Assembly (NCBI GenBank): GCA_015660965.1
Contig: JACTVG010000001.1
Coordinates: forward strand, 372,001 to 436,000
DNA from: Methanoregulaceae archaeon
GTDB taxonomy: Archaea; Halobacteriota; Methanomicrobia; Methanomicrobiales; Methanospirillaceae
Reading direction: 5' to 3'
Length of the DNA: 64,000 nucleotides
The notes beneath the pieces were generated by a model. That model searched no databases and was not told where the DNA came from. It was given only the letters and a program-made list of their open reading frames with translations. Below are positions 54,033-63,328 of this stretch, piece after piece (position 1 is the stretch's first letter; each line of letters starts with the position of its first letter). Both the position numbers and the translations under genes were made by a program.

Positions 54033-56696
54033 TTAGGTTTCTTTTAATCCACGGATAAAGTGTCCAGTGGTTATCCCGCCTCGAGCAATTTCTTTGACAT
54101 TATTCTTGAGCTGAATGAGACGTTTATGTGTATGTCGGTCATTTTTTTTAGCTGCGATGATTGCTTCTTGATAGATGCGAACCATTTGATCAGTATACAT
54201 TGCAGTCCTACCTCGAGCATCAATTGCTATTGAACCAATTCCAATTTCCATAATGTAGGATATATGGTCAATAAGACAGGTTTCCATCGCATTAAAAATG
54301 TGAGTTCGGGATTTACTATCAGTATAAATGGGAAATACCCGTCCAGTAGAATCGCGTAATCCAATAAACTTGGAATTTGCTAGTTCCTTTCGTGAAACTG
54401 TATTGCAGTGGAGTAAATAATCTACAAGATTGTCTTCAGAGATCATCAATTCAGAGCTACCTTGAACAATCATCTCAAGGTTAACATCACATCCATTAGC
54501 AATTACGAGACTAATCAAATCTCGGATCTCAGAACCAGAAAGTTCTGGCGAAATTGCAAGCTTGGAGAACTGTGAAGACAGTTGCAGTGCAGTTCGATGG
54601 TTGAAAACATTTAGTCCAACAGAACCGACAAGGTGAATTTCTGGAGCATATCGTTTTACTGCACATGCAGATCCTACACTTTCCACCATACAGGAATTAG
54701 GTCCTTTTTTATACAGTGACTGAATTAAAGAGCAAACGCTATTAATTTCTTTTGTATCGAGTATTCGAGGTAATTTCCAAACTAGTGTGATACCTGTATC
54801 ATGACAGATATCAAGTGCCGACGTAATTTCCTTTTTGATTAAACTAATACCAGTATCACCGTAAGTTGAACTCATCTTATTTGTAAAATCAGGTTCGAAA
54901 TAGATCGTATCGCATCCTGCTACCGCAGCTGCTCTGACACTATCAAGGCAATCCGTGTAAATCGCCAGTTTTAGGATTTTGTTCTCATGGGTTGAATGCA
55001 CTGGCAAAGGGGTACTTAACTGATGTTTCAGGGTTTTCCAGCGTTTCTCCGCTTGTTGTATAGATTCAATTGAAGGCCGTGAAGCAGAAATGAGGGCTTC
55101 TTCAACCTGTTTAAGAAATTCTCGACGTATACGATTTAGTTCTGCGATTGGTGCAAATAAGCCACCTGAATAATCAATCTTAACTTTTCGGATAGTAAAT
55201 GGAGTTCCGCCGGTTTTTCGGAGATGTTCTTCAAACATTTCCGTTGTTAGAGGTCTCGTCTTGGCATTTGATAACTGAACTGATGAGATATATGTAACTT
55301 TTACAGGGTTTCCGTTTCTCGGTTCAATGATACCTTCTAACAATGGAATGCCAGTATCGGTCACTTGCACAGAAAGATCAATAGGAATAGGCGTTCGTAA
55401 AGAAAATGTGGAGGTTGAAATAATTTGATGTGCTCGAGTTGTTTGTGCTGTACTTGATGTCAGATAGACATACGTTCCACGTCGAACAGGACGTGGAATG
55501 GAGAATGTAATATTTCTTTTATCGGTTTGGGGTTTGGTATTCAGATAGAATCCGATCTCATCGTTTATATGATTCGGGTCGCGAAGGAGCAATCCGTCCC
55601 CAGTTGAGAGGATTATCGGTATTGTTGTGTCGATTATGACCTCATTGTTGTCTTTGTTGCATTCCGATACCCGTCCAATTAAAAGGCCTCGATTATCAGG
55701 TTGATCTCTACCCATTAACTTTTGTTCTCTCTCACCGAAGAGATATCCTGACGTGAACTCCCTATTAAATGCAAGTGCAAGATTTTGTATTTCAGTTTCT
55801 CTTGGCACCCACTTGTTGTTAATAGCAATCGTATCAAGTGCCTGTCGGTACGTAGATACCACGATAGCAACGTATTCTGGTGATTTCATTCGACCTTCAA
55901 TTTTTAGAGATACAATGGGTGATTGGATCAGCTTGTTTAGCTTCGGATACGTGCAAAGGTCTTTTGGTGAAAGAAGATAGCGTTCTGGATTTGGAATATC
56001 TCTCTCCTGAAAAGGACGCCCGTATTTATCTAATTCTCCGAAAACGAAAGTGTACGGTTTTCTACAGGGCTGTGCGCACATCCCTCGGTTTCCGCTCCTC
56101 CCTCCAATCAACGAAGAGAACAGGCACTGTCCAGAGTAACAATAACAGAGCGCTCCATGTGCGAATATCTCAAGTCCTATTTCTGTATTCTTCGTTTCAT
56201 TTGCAATTGTCTTAATCTCATCTATGGATAGTTCTCTTGCGAGCACTACACGGGAAAAACCCTGTTCAATAGCCCACTTGACCCCATCGACATTATTGAT
56301 TGTCATCTGGGTAGAGGCGTGGAGGGGGAGATTAGGCACAATTTCTTTAGCTATTTTTGTGATCCCGATATCTTGGATAAGAACAGCGTCAACCCCGATT
56401 TCGTAAAGCCAAAGGAGATATTCCCCAATATGGGAAAGTTCTCGATCATGAACCAAGGTATTTACAGTTACATACACTTTAACACCTCGTGTATGCGCAA
56501 AGGTAACTGCATCGACAATCTCTTTCTCAGTAAAATTTTGTGCAAATTGCCGGGCGCCAAACTTTTTGCCACTTAAATATACTGCATCCGCTCCGGCTGC
56601 AATGGCTGCATGAAATGCTTCAGGGGAACCTGCCGGTGCAAGGAGTTCTGGAATGCGAATTTTTTTGTCATATAAGGGCAATTGCGTCATTTGCAT
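54033..56696 (-). CDS. U32 family protein (RlhA/TrhP-like, with extra C-terminal domain)
   Basis: The 887-residue protein starts with a U32 domain, PELLAPAGSPEAFHAAIAAG, ADAVYLSGKKFGARQF and HASTQMTINN, followed by the Cys set HGALCYCYSGQCLFSS and RGMCAQPCRKPY, and KIEGRMKSPEYV. A DUF3656-like region follows (about 350-590) and a second barrel-like domain to the end. U32 proteins in bacteria hydroxylate rRNA or tRNA bases (RlhA, TrhP), and the cysteines may bind an Fe-S cluster. Older annotation as peptidase is doubtful. Its stop is far from TIM; the exporter gene lies four bases upstream. Confidence 0.87.
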   Translation of the reverse strand: MQMTQLPLYDKKIRIPELLAPAGSPEAFHAAIAAGADAVYLSGKKFGARQFAQNFTEKEIVDAVTFAHTRGVKVYVTVNTLVHDRELSHIGEYLLWLYEIGVDAVLIQDIGITKIAKEIVPNLPLHASTQMTINNVDGVKWAIEQGFSRVVLARELSIDEIKTIANETKNTEIGLEIFAHGALCYCYSGQCLFSSLIGGRSGNRGMCAQPCRKPYTFVFGELDKYGRPFQERDIPNPERYLLSPKDLCTYPKLNKLIQSPIVSLKIEGRMKSPEYVAIVVSTYRQALDTIAINNKWVPRETEIQNLALAFNREFTSGYLFGEREQKLMGRDQPDNRGLLIGRVSECNKDNNEVIIDTTIPIILSTGDGLLLRDPNHINDEIGFYLNTKPQTDKRNITFSIPRPVRRGTYVYLTSSTAQTTRAHQIISTSTFSLRTPIPIDLSVQVTDTGIPLLEGIIEPRNGNPVKVTYISSVQLSNAKTRPLTTEMFEEHLRKTGGTPFTIRKVKIDYSGGLFAPIAELNRIRREFLKQVEEALISASRPSIESIQQAEKRWKTLKHQLSTPLPVHSTHENKILKLAIYTDCLDSVRAAAVAGCDTIYFEPDFTNKMSSTYGDTGISLIKKEITSALDICHDTGITLVWKLPRILDTKEINSVCSLIQSLYKKGPNSCMVESVGSACAVKRYAPEIHLVGSVGLNVFNHRTALQLSSQFSKLAISPELSGSEIRDLISLVIANGCDVNLEMIVQGSSELMISEDNLVDYLLHCNTVSRKELANSKFIGLRDSTGRVFPIYTDSKSRTHIFNAMETCLIDHISYIMEIGIGSIAIDARGRTAMYTDQMVRIYQEAIIAAKKNDRHTHKRLIQLKNNVKEIARGGITTGHFIRGLKET

Positions 56697-56700
56697 TCAA

Positions 56701-57237
56701 CTACCGAAATAATAGAACGATAATTCCCATAGAGAAAAGTGCTGTAATGATAGAAATCGTGATGTATCCCGTCATTATCGTTAAGATGGAAAAATCTCGG
56801 CGCCAGCCAAAAACCCATACGATGGGAGGACAAACGTAAAATCCCAGTATCATGACGCAGGGTATTAGCCCATACATACCATACTTTGAAAGAACCTTTG
56901 ATTCTTTCGCTCGCTCACTAGATTTTTTAAGAAAGTTAGAAACCTTTTCAGAGTGTTCACCAAACGTATCAAAGATATCAAAAAGAAAGAGAATTACTCC
57001 AGTCGCAATGCAAATAAGGACATAGATTACAAAGAGCGGGCTGAGTCCAAGTCCGATCCCAATTGGAGCCGCCCCATATTCGATTAAAAAAGTGCTTGTC
57101 ATTAATGTCAGAACCGCTGGAATAGAAAGGTTGAAAATAAAAACAGGGATAAGCGGTAAAGCTATCGTAAGAAGAAAGAATTTGATAATCGCAATGACAA
57201 GATGCTCCAGATAATGAGTTACTGGTACGTCTTCCAT
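56701..57237 (-). CDS. Small multidrug export protein-like (COG2426) membrane protein
   Basis: A 178-residue membrane protein with about five hydrophobic segments and a central charged loop (EHSEKVSNFLKKSSERAKES). The pattern GAAPIGIGLGLSP and YGLIPCVMILGF matches the family called small multi-drug export protein. Transport function is unproven. It precedes the U32 gene by four bases on the same strand. Confidence 0.75.
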   Translation of the reverse strand: MEDVPVTHYLEHLVIAIIKFFLLTIALPLIPVFIFNLSIPAVLTLMTSTFLIEYGAAPIGIGLGLSPLFVIYVLICIATGVILFLFDIFDTFGEHSEKVSNFLKKSSERAKESKVLSKYGMYGLIPCVMILGFYVCPPIVWVFGWRRDFSILTIMTGYITISIITALFSMGIIVLLFR

Positions 57238-57387
57238 GTGTTGTGAACAACATACGGTGTTAAAGAAATAAACGGTTACCTCAGTTTGAGGAAGGGGGTA
57301 ATCTAAATTCTATCCTAATCTAGTTGCTTTGGTATTGATCAGACTTAAGCACATTTTTGGGTAATTAAAGACAACGGTAGAACAAGA

Positions 57388-58020
57388 ATGAGAATTGTCG
57401 CGTCCCTCACGGATCCCAATGACGTCGTGGCAGCCACAGATGCTGGAGCTGATCTTATCGAAGTTCGGTTTGATTTGATGAAAGGAGAACCCGAAGGGAT
57501 TGTCCAAGAGTTTCGCAGACGAACCAAATTACCCCTTATTGCAACACTCCGTTCATCGGTTGAGGGAGGAAAGTTCTCGGGGAATACCGAAGAGTGGTTT
57601 CAGATAATCAAATCGATTATATCTCATATCGATTATATTGATATAGAGAGGCGTTTTTCAACTCATGCTGATACAATAAAAAAACAGGGAAAGACAATCA
57701 TTGCATCATATCATACTAAGGAGATGCCTCAACTTTTTGAACTTTTTACATTAGAACGCGACCTTCGAATGTACGGAGATATCCCAAAGATTGTTGTTGC
57801 ACCTGGTGGTGATGAGGATATTATCGAATTGTTTTTTTTCACGCACGCAGCAAAAAAACCGATTTGTTTGAGCATAATGGGGGGTAAGTACCGATATGCA
57901 CGCATTATTCTCCCATTAATTGGCTCCGAATTCGTGTATTGTCATATCGGTAAACCAACTGCTGAAGGTCAGTTCTCAATAGGTGAGCTAAAGACAATTA
58001 TGGGACTTATCTCAAGCTAA
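57388..58020 (+). CDS. aroD: Type I 3-dehydroquinate dehydratase
   Basis: This Schiff-base enzyme dehydrates 3-dehydroquinate to 3-dehydroshikimate. The 210-residue protein has IEVRFDLMKGE, the catalytic His in ASYHTKEMP, the Schiff-base Lys in GDIPKIVVAP, and the substrate-binding Arg in GKYRYARIILP. It faces the aro operon (convergent with aroC, 58 bases apart) and is thus not in that operon, though it completes the same pathway. Confidence 0.94.
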   Translation: MRIVASLTDPNDVVAATDAGADLIEVRFDLMKGEPEGIVQEFRRRTKLPLIATLRSSVEGGKFSGNTEEWFQIIKSIISHIDYIDIERRFSTHADTIKKQGKTIIASYHTKEMPQLFELFTLERDLRMYGDIPKIVVAPGGDEDIIELFFFTHAAKKPICLSIMGGKYRYARIILPLIGSEFVYCHIGKPTAEGQFSIGELKTIMGLISS

Positions 58021-58078
58021 AAGCGTGAATAACTAGAAAAAATATACAGATAATTTAAATTTATTTTTGTAAAGAAAA

Positions 58079-59065
58079 TTATTGATAGTGTTTCTGTTCC
58101 AGCAGGCGATCAAGAATCACTAAAGCGAGCATTGCTTCAGCTACAGGGACAATTCTTGGAACAATACAAGGATCATGCCGTCCTTTTATGGAGATTTCGA
58201 TTTCATTACCATGAATATCCCGTGTGTGCTGAATTTTTTCAATTGAGGGTGTTGGTTTGACAGCGATACGAACAATTATTGGTTGCCCTGTTGAAATCCC
58301 CCCGAGAATGCCTCCTGCATGATTACTGGTAAATCCCTTTTTAGTCATCGGATCGTTGTTCTCACTTCCAAACTTTCTCACAACAGCAAACCCGTCACCA
58401 ATTTCGACCCCTTTTACGGCACCTATTCCCATCATTGCATCAGCAATCAAAGCATCCAATTTACCGAAAACTGGATCACCTAATCCAACTGGGCAGCCGC
58501 TCGCTACGATCTCAGCGATCCCGCCAACAGAATCTCCAGCTTTTTGAGCGATATGGATTTCATTCTCTATCTCTTTCTGGTTTGTTTTACCGTGAATTTC
58601 TACGATTCTTCCTTGAATTGAAATACCCTTTTGTTTCAGGTATTTCATCGCTACCGCACCTGCCGCAACTCGTGCCACCGTTTCTCGTCCTGAGCTTCTC
58701 CCTCCACCACGGTGATCGTGGATACCATACTTTTCAAAGTATGTAAAATCTGCATGTCCGGGACGGAAGATTTCGCGAAGGGATTCGTAATCTCCAGAAT
58801 GGGCATCTTCGTTGCGTACGAGCATTGCAATTGGTGTACCTGTAGTCTTTCCATTGAAAATACCAGATAAAATCTCGACCCGATCATGCTCTTTCCGAGT
58901 AGATTCAAGCGTACTTTTACCAGGTCGGCGTCGATCTAATAGTGGTTGAATATCATTTTCAGCGAGCTCCATTAACGCTGGGCATCCATCAATAACAACT
59001 CCAAGCGCCTTTCCGTGACTTTCTCCAAAAGATGTGACCCTGAAATTTTTGCCAAAAGCGTTCAT
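58079..59065 (-). CDS. aroC: Chorismate synthase
   Basis: The FMN-dependent enzyme turns EPSP into chorismate. The 328-residue protein has [68 protein letters not shown] and [10 protein letters not shown]. It is somewhat shorter than bacterial enzymes (about 350-360). Its start overlaps the aroK-aroE stop by four bases. It is the last gene of the minus-strand operon. Confidence 0.95.
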   Translation of the reverse strand: MNAFGKNFRVTSFGESHGKALGVVIDGCPALMELAENDIQPLLDRRRPGKSTLESTRKEHDRVEILSGIFNGKTTGTPIAMLVRNEDAHSGDYESLREIFRPGHADFTYFEKYGIHDHRGGGRSSGRETVARVAAGAVAMKYLKQKGISIQGRIVEIHGKTNQKEIENEIHIAQKAGDSVGGIAEIVASGCPVGLGDPVFGKLDALIADAMMGIGAVKGVEIGDGFAVVRKFGSENNDPMTKKGFTSNHAGGILGGISTGQPIIVRIAVKPTPSIEKIQHTRDIHGNEIEISIKGRHDPCIVPRIVPVAEAMLALVILDRLLEQKHYQ

Positions 59066-60453
59066 TTTACCAACTCTCGTACTCGTTCAACTGCTACATC
59101 AATCCCGAAAAATAGATAAAACTGTTCTCGCGCTTGTTCTATAAACATCTCAGTACCAGTGATCGTTTTACATCCTATCCTTCGTGCTTGCTCAATAAGT
59201 GGTGTGTCTGGGGGTGTATAAACAAGATCAAAGACGGTCATTTCTTTGTTCAATTGATCATCTCGCAACGGGCTATGATCATCAGGCTTCATGCCAAGGG
59301 GTGTTGCGTTTACTATCAGATCGGGGTTGATTTTTTTAAGTTCCTCGAAATCCCCCCATTTACATCCAAAACGTTCCGCAAGAACTTGTGCATTTTCAGG
59401 AGTTCGATTCAGAATTGTCAATTTCATACCAAGATCGGTCATAGCATAGGCTGCTCCTGCTCCCACCCCACCAGCTCCTAATAAAACTGCGGTCGCACCT
59501 TTTAGCGAAACAAGAGGTTTTCGAACACCAATCCAGTCGGTGTTGTAACCAATAGTTGACCCGCATGCAAAGACTACCGTGTTGACTGCACCGATTTGTT
59601 GGGCTGCTTGTTCATCTACTTCGTCTATATATTTCATAACATCCTGTTTGAAGGGAATAGTAACAGAAAGACCTTTGACATCAAGCGAACGGGCGATTTT
59701 CATAATCTCATTGATCTCTGGATTTTCGAACCAGGTGTAGTGATAGTTTAATCCATAAATGGTAAAGAGGGCATTAAACAGGGAAGGACTCTTGCTATGA
59801 GCACAAGGATAACCGGCAACTCCCATAAGATGCGTTTGAAGATCAGTTATGGGTTGGGAGAGTATTCTCTCAAGGGTTTTTAATTGAGGTGCGGGAATGC
59901 GTCCGGTTTTAAAAAATGCCATTCCTGTCTCCCGAGTTTTAAAAGTGATTGAACCGTCCTGAAGAATTCGAATCACTTTTTCAGCAGCAACCTCCACACT
60001 CGTCTCGCTGGTGTCAATACAGAAGTCCGAAGCTGCATAGTATTGTTGTCGGCGTTGATCCATCAACTCAGCAATCTCTTCATGTAACGGAAGGTTAGTT
60101 AGCGGTGGTCGAGGTTTTTTCAGCAATCGCTGCTCGATAGTATCAATGTCTGCAATCAATAGAATGAGAACGCCATCTTTACGCAGATACTCCATATTTG
60201 AAGGATCAATCACGGCACCCCCGCCAGTACTTACAACAACGTCTTGAGTAGGTAGTGTTGTGATAACCTTGCGCTCGACGGCTCGGAACCTCTCCTCACC
60301 ATCCTCATGAAAAATACTTGGGATAGAGCGTCCAGTTTGAAGTTCGATTAAGTTATCAGTATCAATGAAGGGAACATGAAGACGATCTGCAACAACTCTT
60401 CCAATCTCTGTTTTTCCCGTTCCTCTGAAACCGCAAAAGATAATTCGTTTCAC
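59062..60453 (-). CDS. Shikimate kinase - shikimate dehydrogenase fusion
   Basis: The 463-residue protein joins two shikimate steps in one chain. Residues 1-165 are a bacterial-type (AroK/AroL) P-loop shikimate kinase with [20 protein letters not shown] and [11 protein letters not shown]. Residues about 205-463 are an AroE dehydrogenase with [19 protein letters not shown], the [10 protein letters not shown] catalytic-Lys region, AVNTVV, TDWIGV and LGAGGVGAG. Archaea usually have a GHMP-type kinase instead. The GTG at 60453 overlaps the aroA stop (GTGA), so it is chosen over the longer frame. It is co-transcribed between aroA and aroC. Confidence 0.93.
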   Translation of the reverse strand: MKRIIFCGFRGTGKTEIGRVVADRLHVPFIDTDNLIELQTGRSIPSIFHEDGEERFRAVERKVITTLPTQDVVVSTGGGAVIDPSNMEYLRKDGVLILLIADIDTIEQRLLKKPRPPLTNLPLHEEIAELMDQRRQQYYAASDFCIDTSETSVEVAAEKVIRILQDGSITFKTRETGMAFFKTGRIPAPQLKTLERILSQPITDLQTHLMGVAGYPCAHSKSPSLFNALFTIYGLNYHYTWFENPEINEIMKIARSLDVKGLSVTIPFKQDVMKYIDEVDEQAAQQIGAVNTVVFACGSTIGYNTDWIGVRKPLVSLKGATAVLLGAGGVGAGAAYAMTDLGMKLTILNRTPENAQVLAERFGCKWGDFEELKKINPDLIVNATPLGMKPDDHSPLRDDQLNKEMTVFDLVYTPPDTPLIEQARRIGCKTITGTEMFIEQAREQFYLFFGIDVAVERVRELVK

Positions 60454-61715
60454 GACTTCGCTCCTTCTAACGCACCCCAAAAGCCAGGAAACGACTTGTT
60501 CACGCACTCTGCATTTTCGATTGTTATCCCTCCAATAGCATGTCCAAGAACTGCAAAACTCATTGCAGTTCTATGATCATCAGATGGATTAATTGTGCCG
60601 CCATGTAGTTTGACAGGTTGAATCCTGATTGAGTCTGACTCAACCTTTACGTCTCCCCCAAGTTTTTCCAATTGCTTAGCTGTGCTTATGATACGGTCAC
60701 TCTCTTTGAACTTTAAATGGCTTATCCCTCGGATAGTTGTCGGTGTTGATGCCATGGCTGCAACTATGCAAAGTGTCTGTACAGTATCAGGTGACGATGA
60801 CATATCACAGTCTATGCCCTTCAGTTCACCGGTCCGTTCAACTGAAATGTTATCATATGTTTGATTTACAGTGCACCCCATCGATTGAAGCAGATCGAGA
60901 AATTGCCTGTCCCCTTGCACTGAGTTGGGATTGAGGTTTGACACTTCTACTCGACCACCACATATCGCAGCAATTGCAAAGAAATAGGATGCTGATGAAA
61001 AGTCACCTTCAATGTCATAGGTTCGAGCTTGGTACTGCTTACGATTGCTGACTTGGAACCATTTGTGGTCATCCCTAAACACTCTTGAACCGAATGCTTG
61101 CATGATGTCTACTGTAACATCAAGATAAGAACTTGAGACTGGTGGGTTAGGAATATCAAGTTTAATCTGCCGCTGAGCATAGGGTCCAACGAGGAGCAGA
61201 GATGAGATAAATTGACTGCTAATAGTTCCATCTATAATCGTTTTGCCCCCTTTTAAAGTGCCATGAACACGGATTGGAGGATACCCCTCCGTCTCCAAAA
61301 AATCGATTTTACCGCCAAGTACCTTTAAAGCTGCTGCCAAAGGCCCGATAGGCCGTTCCTGCATTCGTTTATTTCCCGTTAAGATTATAGGTTGGTCGCA
61401 GAGTAAGGCAAGTGATGTAAGGAGTCGCAAACTTGTTCCGGAATTTTTTAAATCAATGGTTTTTTCACGACCACAGTAAAAATGTCCATCTAAACCTGTG
61501 ATTCGGAGAAGATTTGGATCTACTTGTAATTTGACACCGAGTGCCTCTAGTGCAAACCTTGTAAGATCAGTATCCTCAGAGAATAGTGGGTTTTGTAGAA
61601 TGGACCTGCCATTAGCAAGTGCGGCAATAATCATCGCACGATGAGTATAACTTTTCGAAGGAGGTGCAGTAAATTTCCAATCAACATCTTTTGCTAACGG
61701 CACCGTGACAATCAT
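60450..61715 (-). CDS. aroA: 3-phosphoshikimate 1-carboxyvinyltransferase (EPSP synthase)
   Basis: This enzyme adds enolpyruvyl from PEP to shikimate 3-phosphate. The 421-residue protein has the substrate-binding PPSKSYTHRAMIIAALA, GTSLRLLTSLALL, QERPIGPL, SQFISSLLL, DYD-type catalytic Asp region SSSPDTVQTL, KESDRI and DDHRTAMSFAVLG. It overlaps the pheA stop by one base (TAATG) and the next gene by four. Confidence 0.95.
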   Translation of the reverse strand: MIVTVPLAKDVDWKFTAPPSKSYTHRAMIIAALANGRSILQNPLFSEDTDLTRFALEALGVKLQVDPNLLRITGLDGHFYCGREKTIDLKNSGTSLRLLTSLALLCDQPIILTGNKRMQERPIGPLAAALKVLGGKIDFLETEGYPPIRVHGTLKGGKTIIDGTISSQFISSLLLVGPYAQRQIKLDIPNPPVSSSYLDVTVDIMQAFGSRVFRDDHKWFQVSNRKQYQARTYDIEGDFSSASYFFAIAAICGGRVEVSNLNPNSVQGDRQFLDLLQSMGCTVNQTYDNISVERTGELKGIDCDMSSSPDTVQTLCIVAAMASTPTTIRGISHLKFKESDRIISTAKQLEKLGGDVKVESDSIRIQPVKLHGGTINPSDDHRTAMSFAVLGHAIGGITIENAECVNKSFPGFWGALEGAKS

Positions 61716-62503
61716 TAAGGTACCTCAATTTTCGAAAAGCATCCCAGCTCTTTTATATCAGTCATCGTTTTTAAAAACTGAATTGCATCAGAAAATCCTT
61801 CTTTCTTTTCAGAATCGATGAAGAAAATGTATTGACCAATGCCTCGTTTTGAAGGACGGGATTCAATGCGAGTAAGGTTAATTTGCCGCACTGCAAAAAC
61901 CGCTAGTAAATCGTGAAGCAATCCAGCACGATCGGTACTTGGAATGATAATAACGCTACACTTTTCTGCGTTATCTTTAGGATACGGGTTTCTGGAAATC
62001 CTCACAAACCGGGTGACGTTATCCTTGTTGTTTTCAATATGCTCGATGATGATGGGTAAGTGGTAAAGCTTCACAGCAAACGATGGTACAACTGCACCAG
62101 CTGTCGATTCCTTCTGCATCTCAACAGCACTCGCCGCATTGCTACTTGTATGGATGATAGGTACTTCCAATTTCTCGAGCTGATCGCTACACTGCTCGTG
62201 TGTCTGGGTATGAACAAAGATTTTAGCAAGCTTTTCAACAGGCACCTTTGCAGAAAGATGATGGTGAATTGGCATATACATTTCTGCCGTAATATAGACT
62301 GGATATTGCAACAGGCCATCAAGAGTTGCTCCGACTCCTCCAGCTTCTGAGTTCTCAATAGGGACAATGCCATCACCATCACCCTTTGCAACAGCGGTGA
62401 AGATACCATGGATGGTGGGAATGAGCTCAATTTCACTCACTCCAAGTCGAAGAGCAAGCTCATGGGAGAATGTTCCTTCAGGACCAAGAACAAATGTCGT
62501 CAT
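61715..62503 (-). CDS. pheA: Prephenate dehydratase
   Basis: The enzyme makes phenylpyruvate from prephenate. The 262-residue protein has a catalytic domain (VLGPEGTFSHELAL, IVPIENSEAGGVGATLDGL, DNVTRFVRI) and an ACT domain at about 185-258 that contains ESRPSKRGIGQYIFFIDSE, the phenylalanine-binding regulatory part. It is thus probably feedback-inhibited. It has no fused chorismate mutase. It overlaps tyrA by four bases. Confidence 0.94.
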   Translation of the reverse strand: MTTFVLGPEGTFSHELALRLGVSEIELIPTIHGIFTAVAKGDGDGIVPIENSEAGGVGATLDGLLQYPVYITAEMYMPIHHHLSAKVPVEKLAKIFVHTQTHEQCSDQLEKLEVPIIHTSSNAASAVEMQKESTAGAVVPSFAVKLYHLPIIIEHIENNKDNVTRFVRISRNPYPKDNAEKCSVIIIPSTDRAGLLHDLLAVFAVRQINLTRIESRPSKRGIGQYIFFIDSEKKEGFSDAIQFLKTMTDIKELGCFSKIEVP

Positions 62504-63324
62504 CGATTCACCATATATTCAATCAGGTCATCAGTCGTCGCCAACCCTTCTGCACAATAATCACCGAAATGTCGGGTGTTTAATTCAAAAAATTCATTGA
62601 ACTTTCGGGGATCTCCCGAAACAATAATATCCTGTAAGTCGTTGATGGAACCTTTACAAGCTTTGAGAACATCGGATACGAATGGGTTCTCCTGAAGAAT
62701 GCTGCCGTAGAGGTCAGCATCTTGCGAGAGCAGCCTTCCCACAAGTCCCAGCTCGATTTGATACACAGGGCTTGTGAATGATTTTGTCTGTTCAATATCG
62801 ATACCAAGGCGCCGAATTGTTTCTGCCATACAGAGCGTGACAAAATGAGTGAGTCCCTGAACAACTGCCATTGCACGGTCATGTTTCTCAGGAGTAGTCA
62901 TTGTGCATTGAGCCCCCTCATTACGGAATATTGTGAGTAGGTTATTGAGCGTTTGATTATCGCAACGTTCTGGGCAGACAATAATGGTTTGGCGTTGAAG
63001 TGATTTTACGGTAGGTCCAAACATTGGGTGCAATCCAATAATCTTCGCACGCGATTTTTTCATCGCATCGATAGGTTTTACCTTGAGAGAAGTAAGGTCG
63101 CAGAGAAGTTGATCTTTTGTAAGAAGCGGAGTGATTTCATTAATCACAGTTACGGTTTCATGGATCGGGACTGAAACAATGACAATTTCGCATTGCTCTG
63201 CCAAGGTTGTCTTTGTTAAAGGTGTTGAGCGTCCGGAAATAAGCACATCATATCCTGCTCGTTCGAATACCCTGGCAAAAAGCCTTCCCATCTTCCCCGT
63301 ACCGCCAATTATGCCAACTTTCAC
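62500..63324 (-). CDS. tyrA: Prephenate dehydrogenase
   Basis: The NAD(P)-dependent enzyme makes 4-hydroxyphenylpyruvate. The 274-residue protein starts KVGIIGGTGKMGRLFARVFERAG with the Rossmann site, then VSVPIHETV, LTSLKVKPIDAMKK, GLHPMFGPT and VQGLTHFV. GTG at 63324 gives the expected N-terminus; a longer frame into aroB' is spurious. It begins four bases past the aroB' stop. Confidence 0.93.
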   Translation of the reverse strand: MKVGIIGGTGKMGRLFARVFERAGYDVLISGRSTPLTKTTLAEQCEIVIVSVPIHETVTVINEITPLLTKDQLLCDLTSLKVKPIDAMKKSRAKIIGLHPMFGPTVKSLQRQTIIVCPERCDNQTLNNLLTIFRNEGAQCTMTTPEKHDRAMAVVQGLTHFVTLCMAETIRRLGIDIEQTKSFTSPVYQIELGLVGRLLSQDADLYGSILQENPFVSDVLKACKGSINDLQDIIVSGDPRKFNEFFELNTRHFGDYCAEGLATTDDLIEYMVNR

Positions 63325-63328
63325 AGTA

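Noticed and set aside
54033-56696. Calling the 887-residue U32 protein a collagenase acting on the collagen-like protein at 23224
   Set aside because: U32 members studied recently act on RNA bases. The protein has no signal peptide, and the two genes are 30 kb apart.
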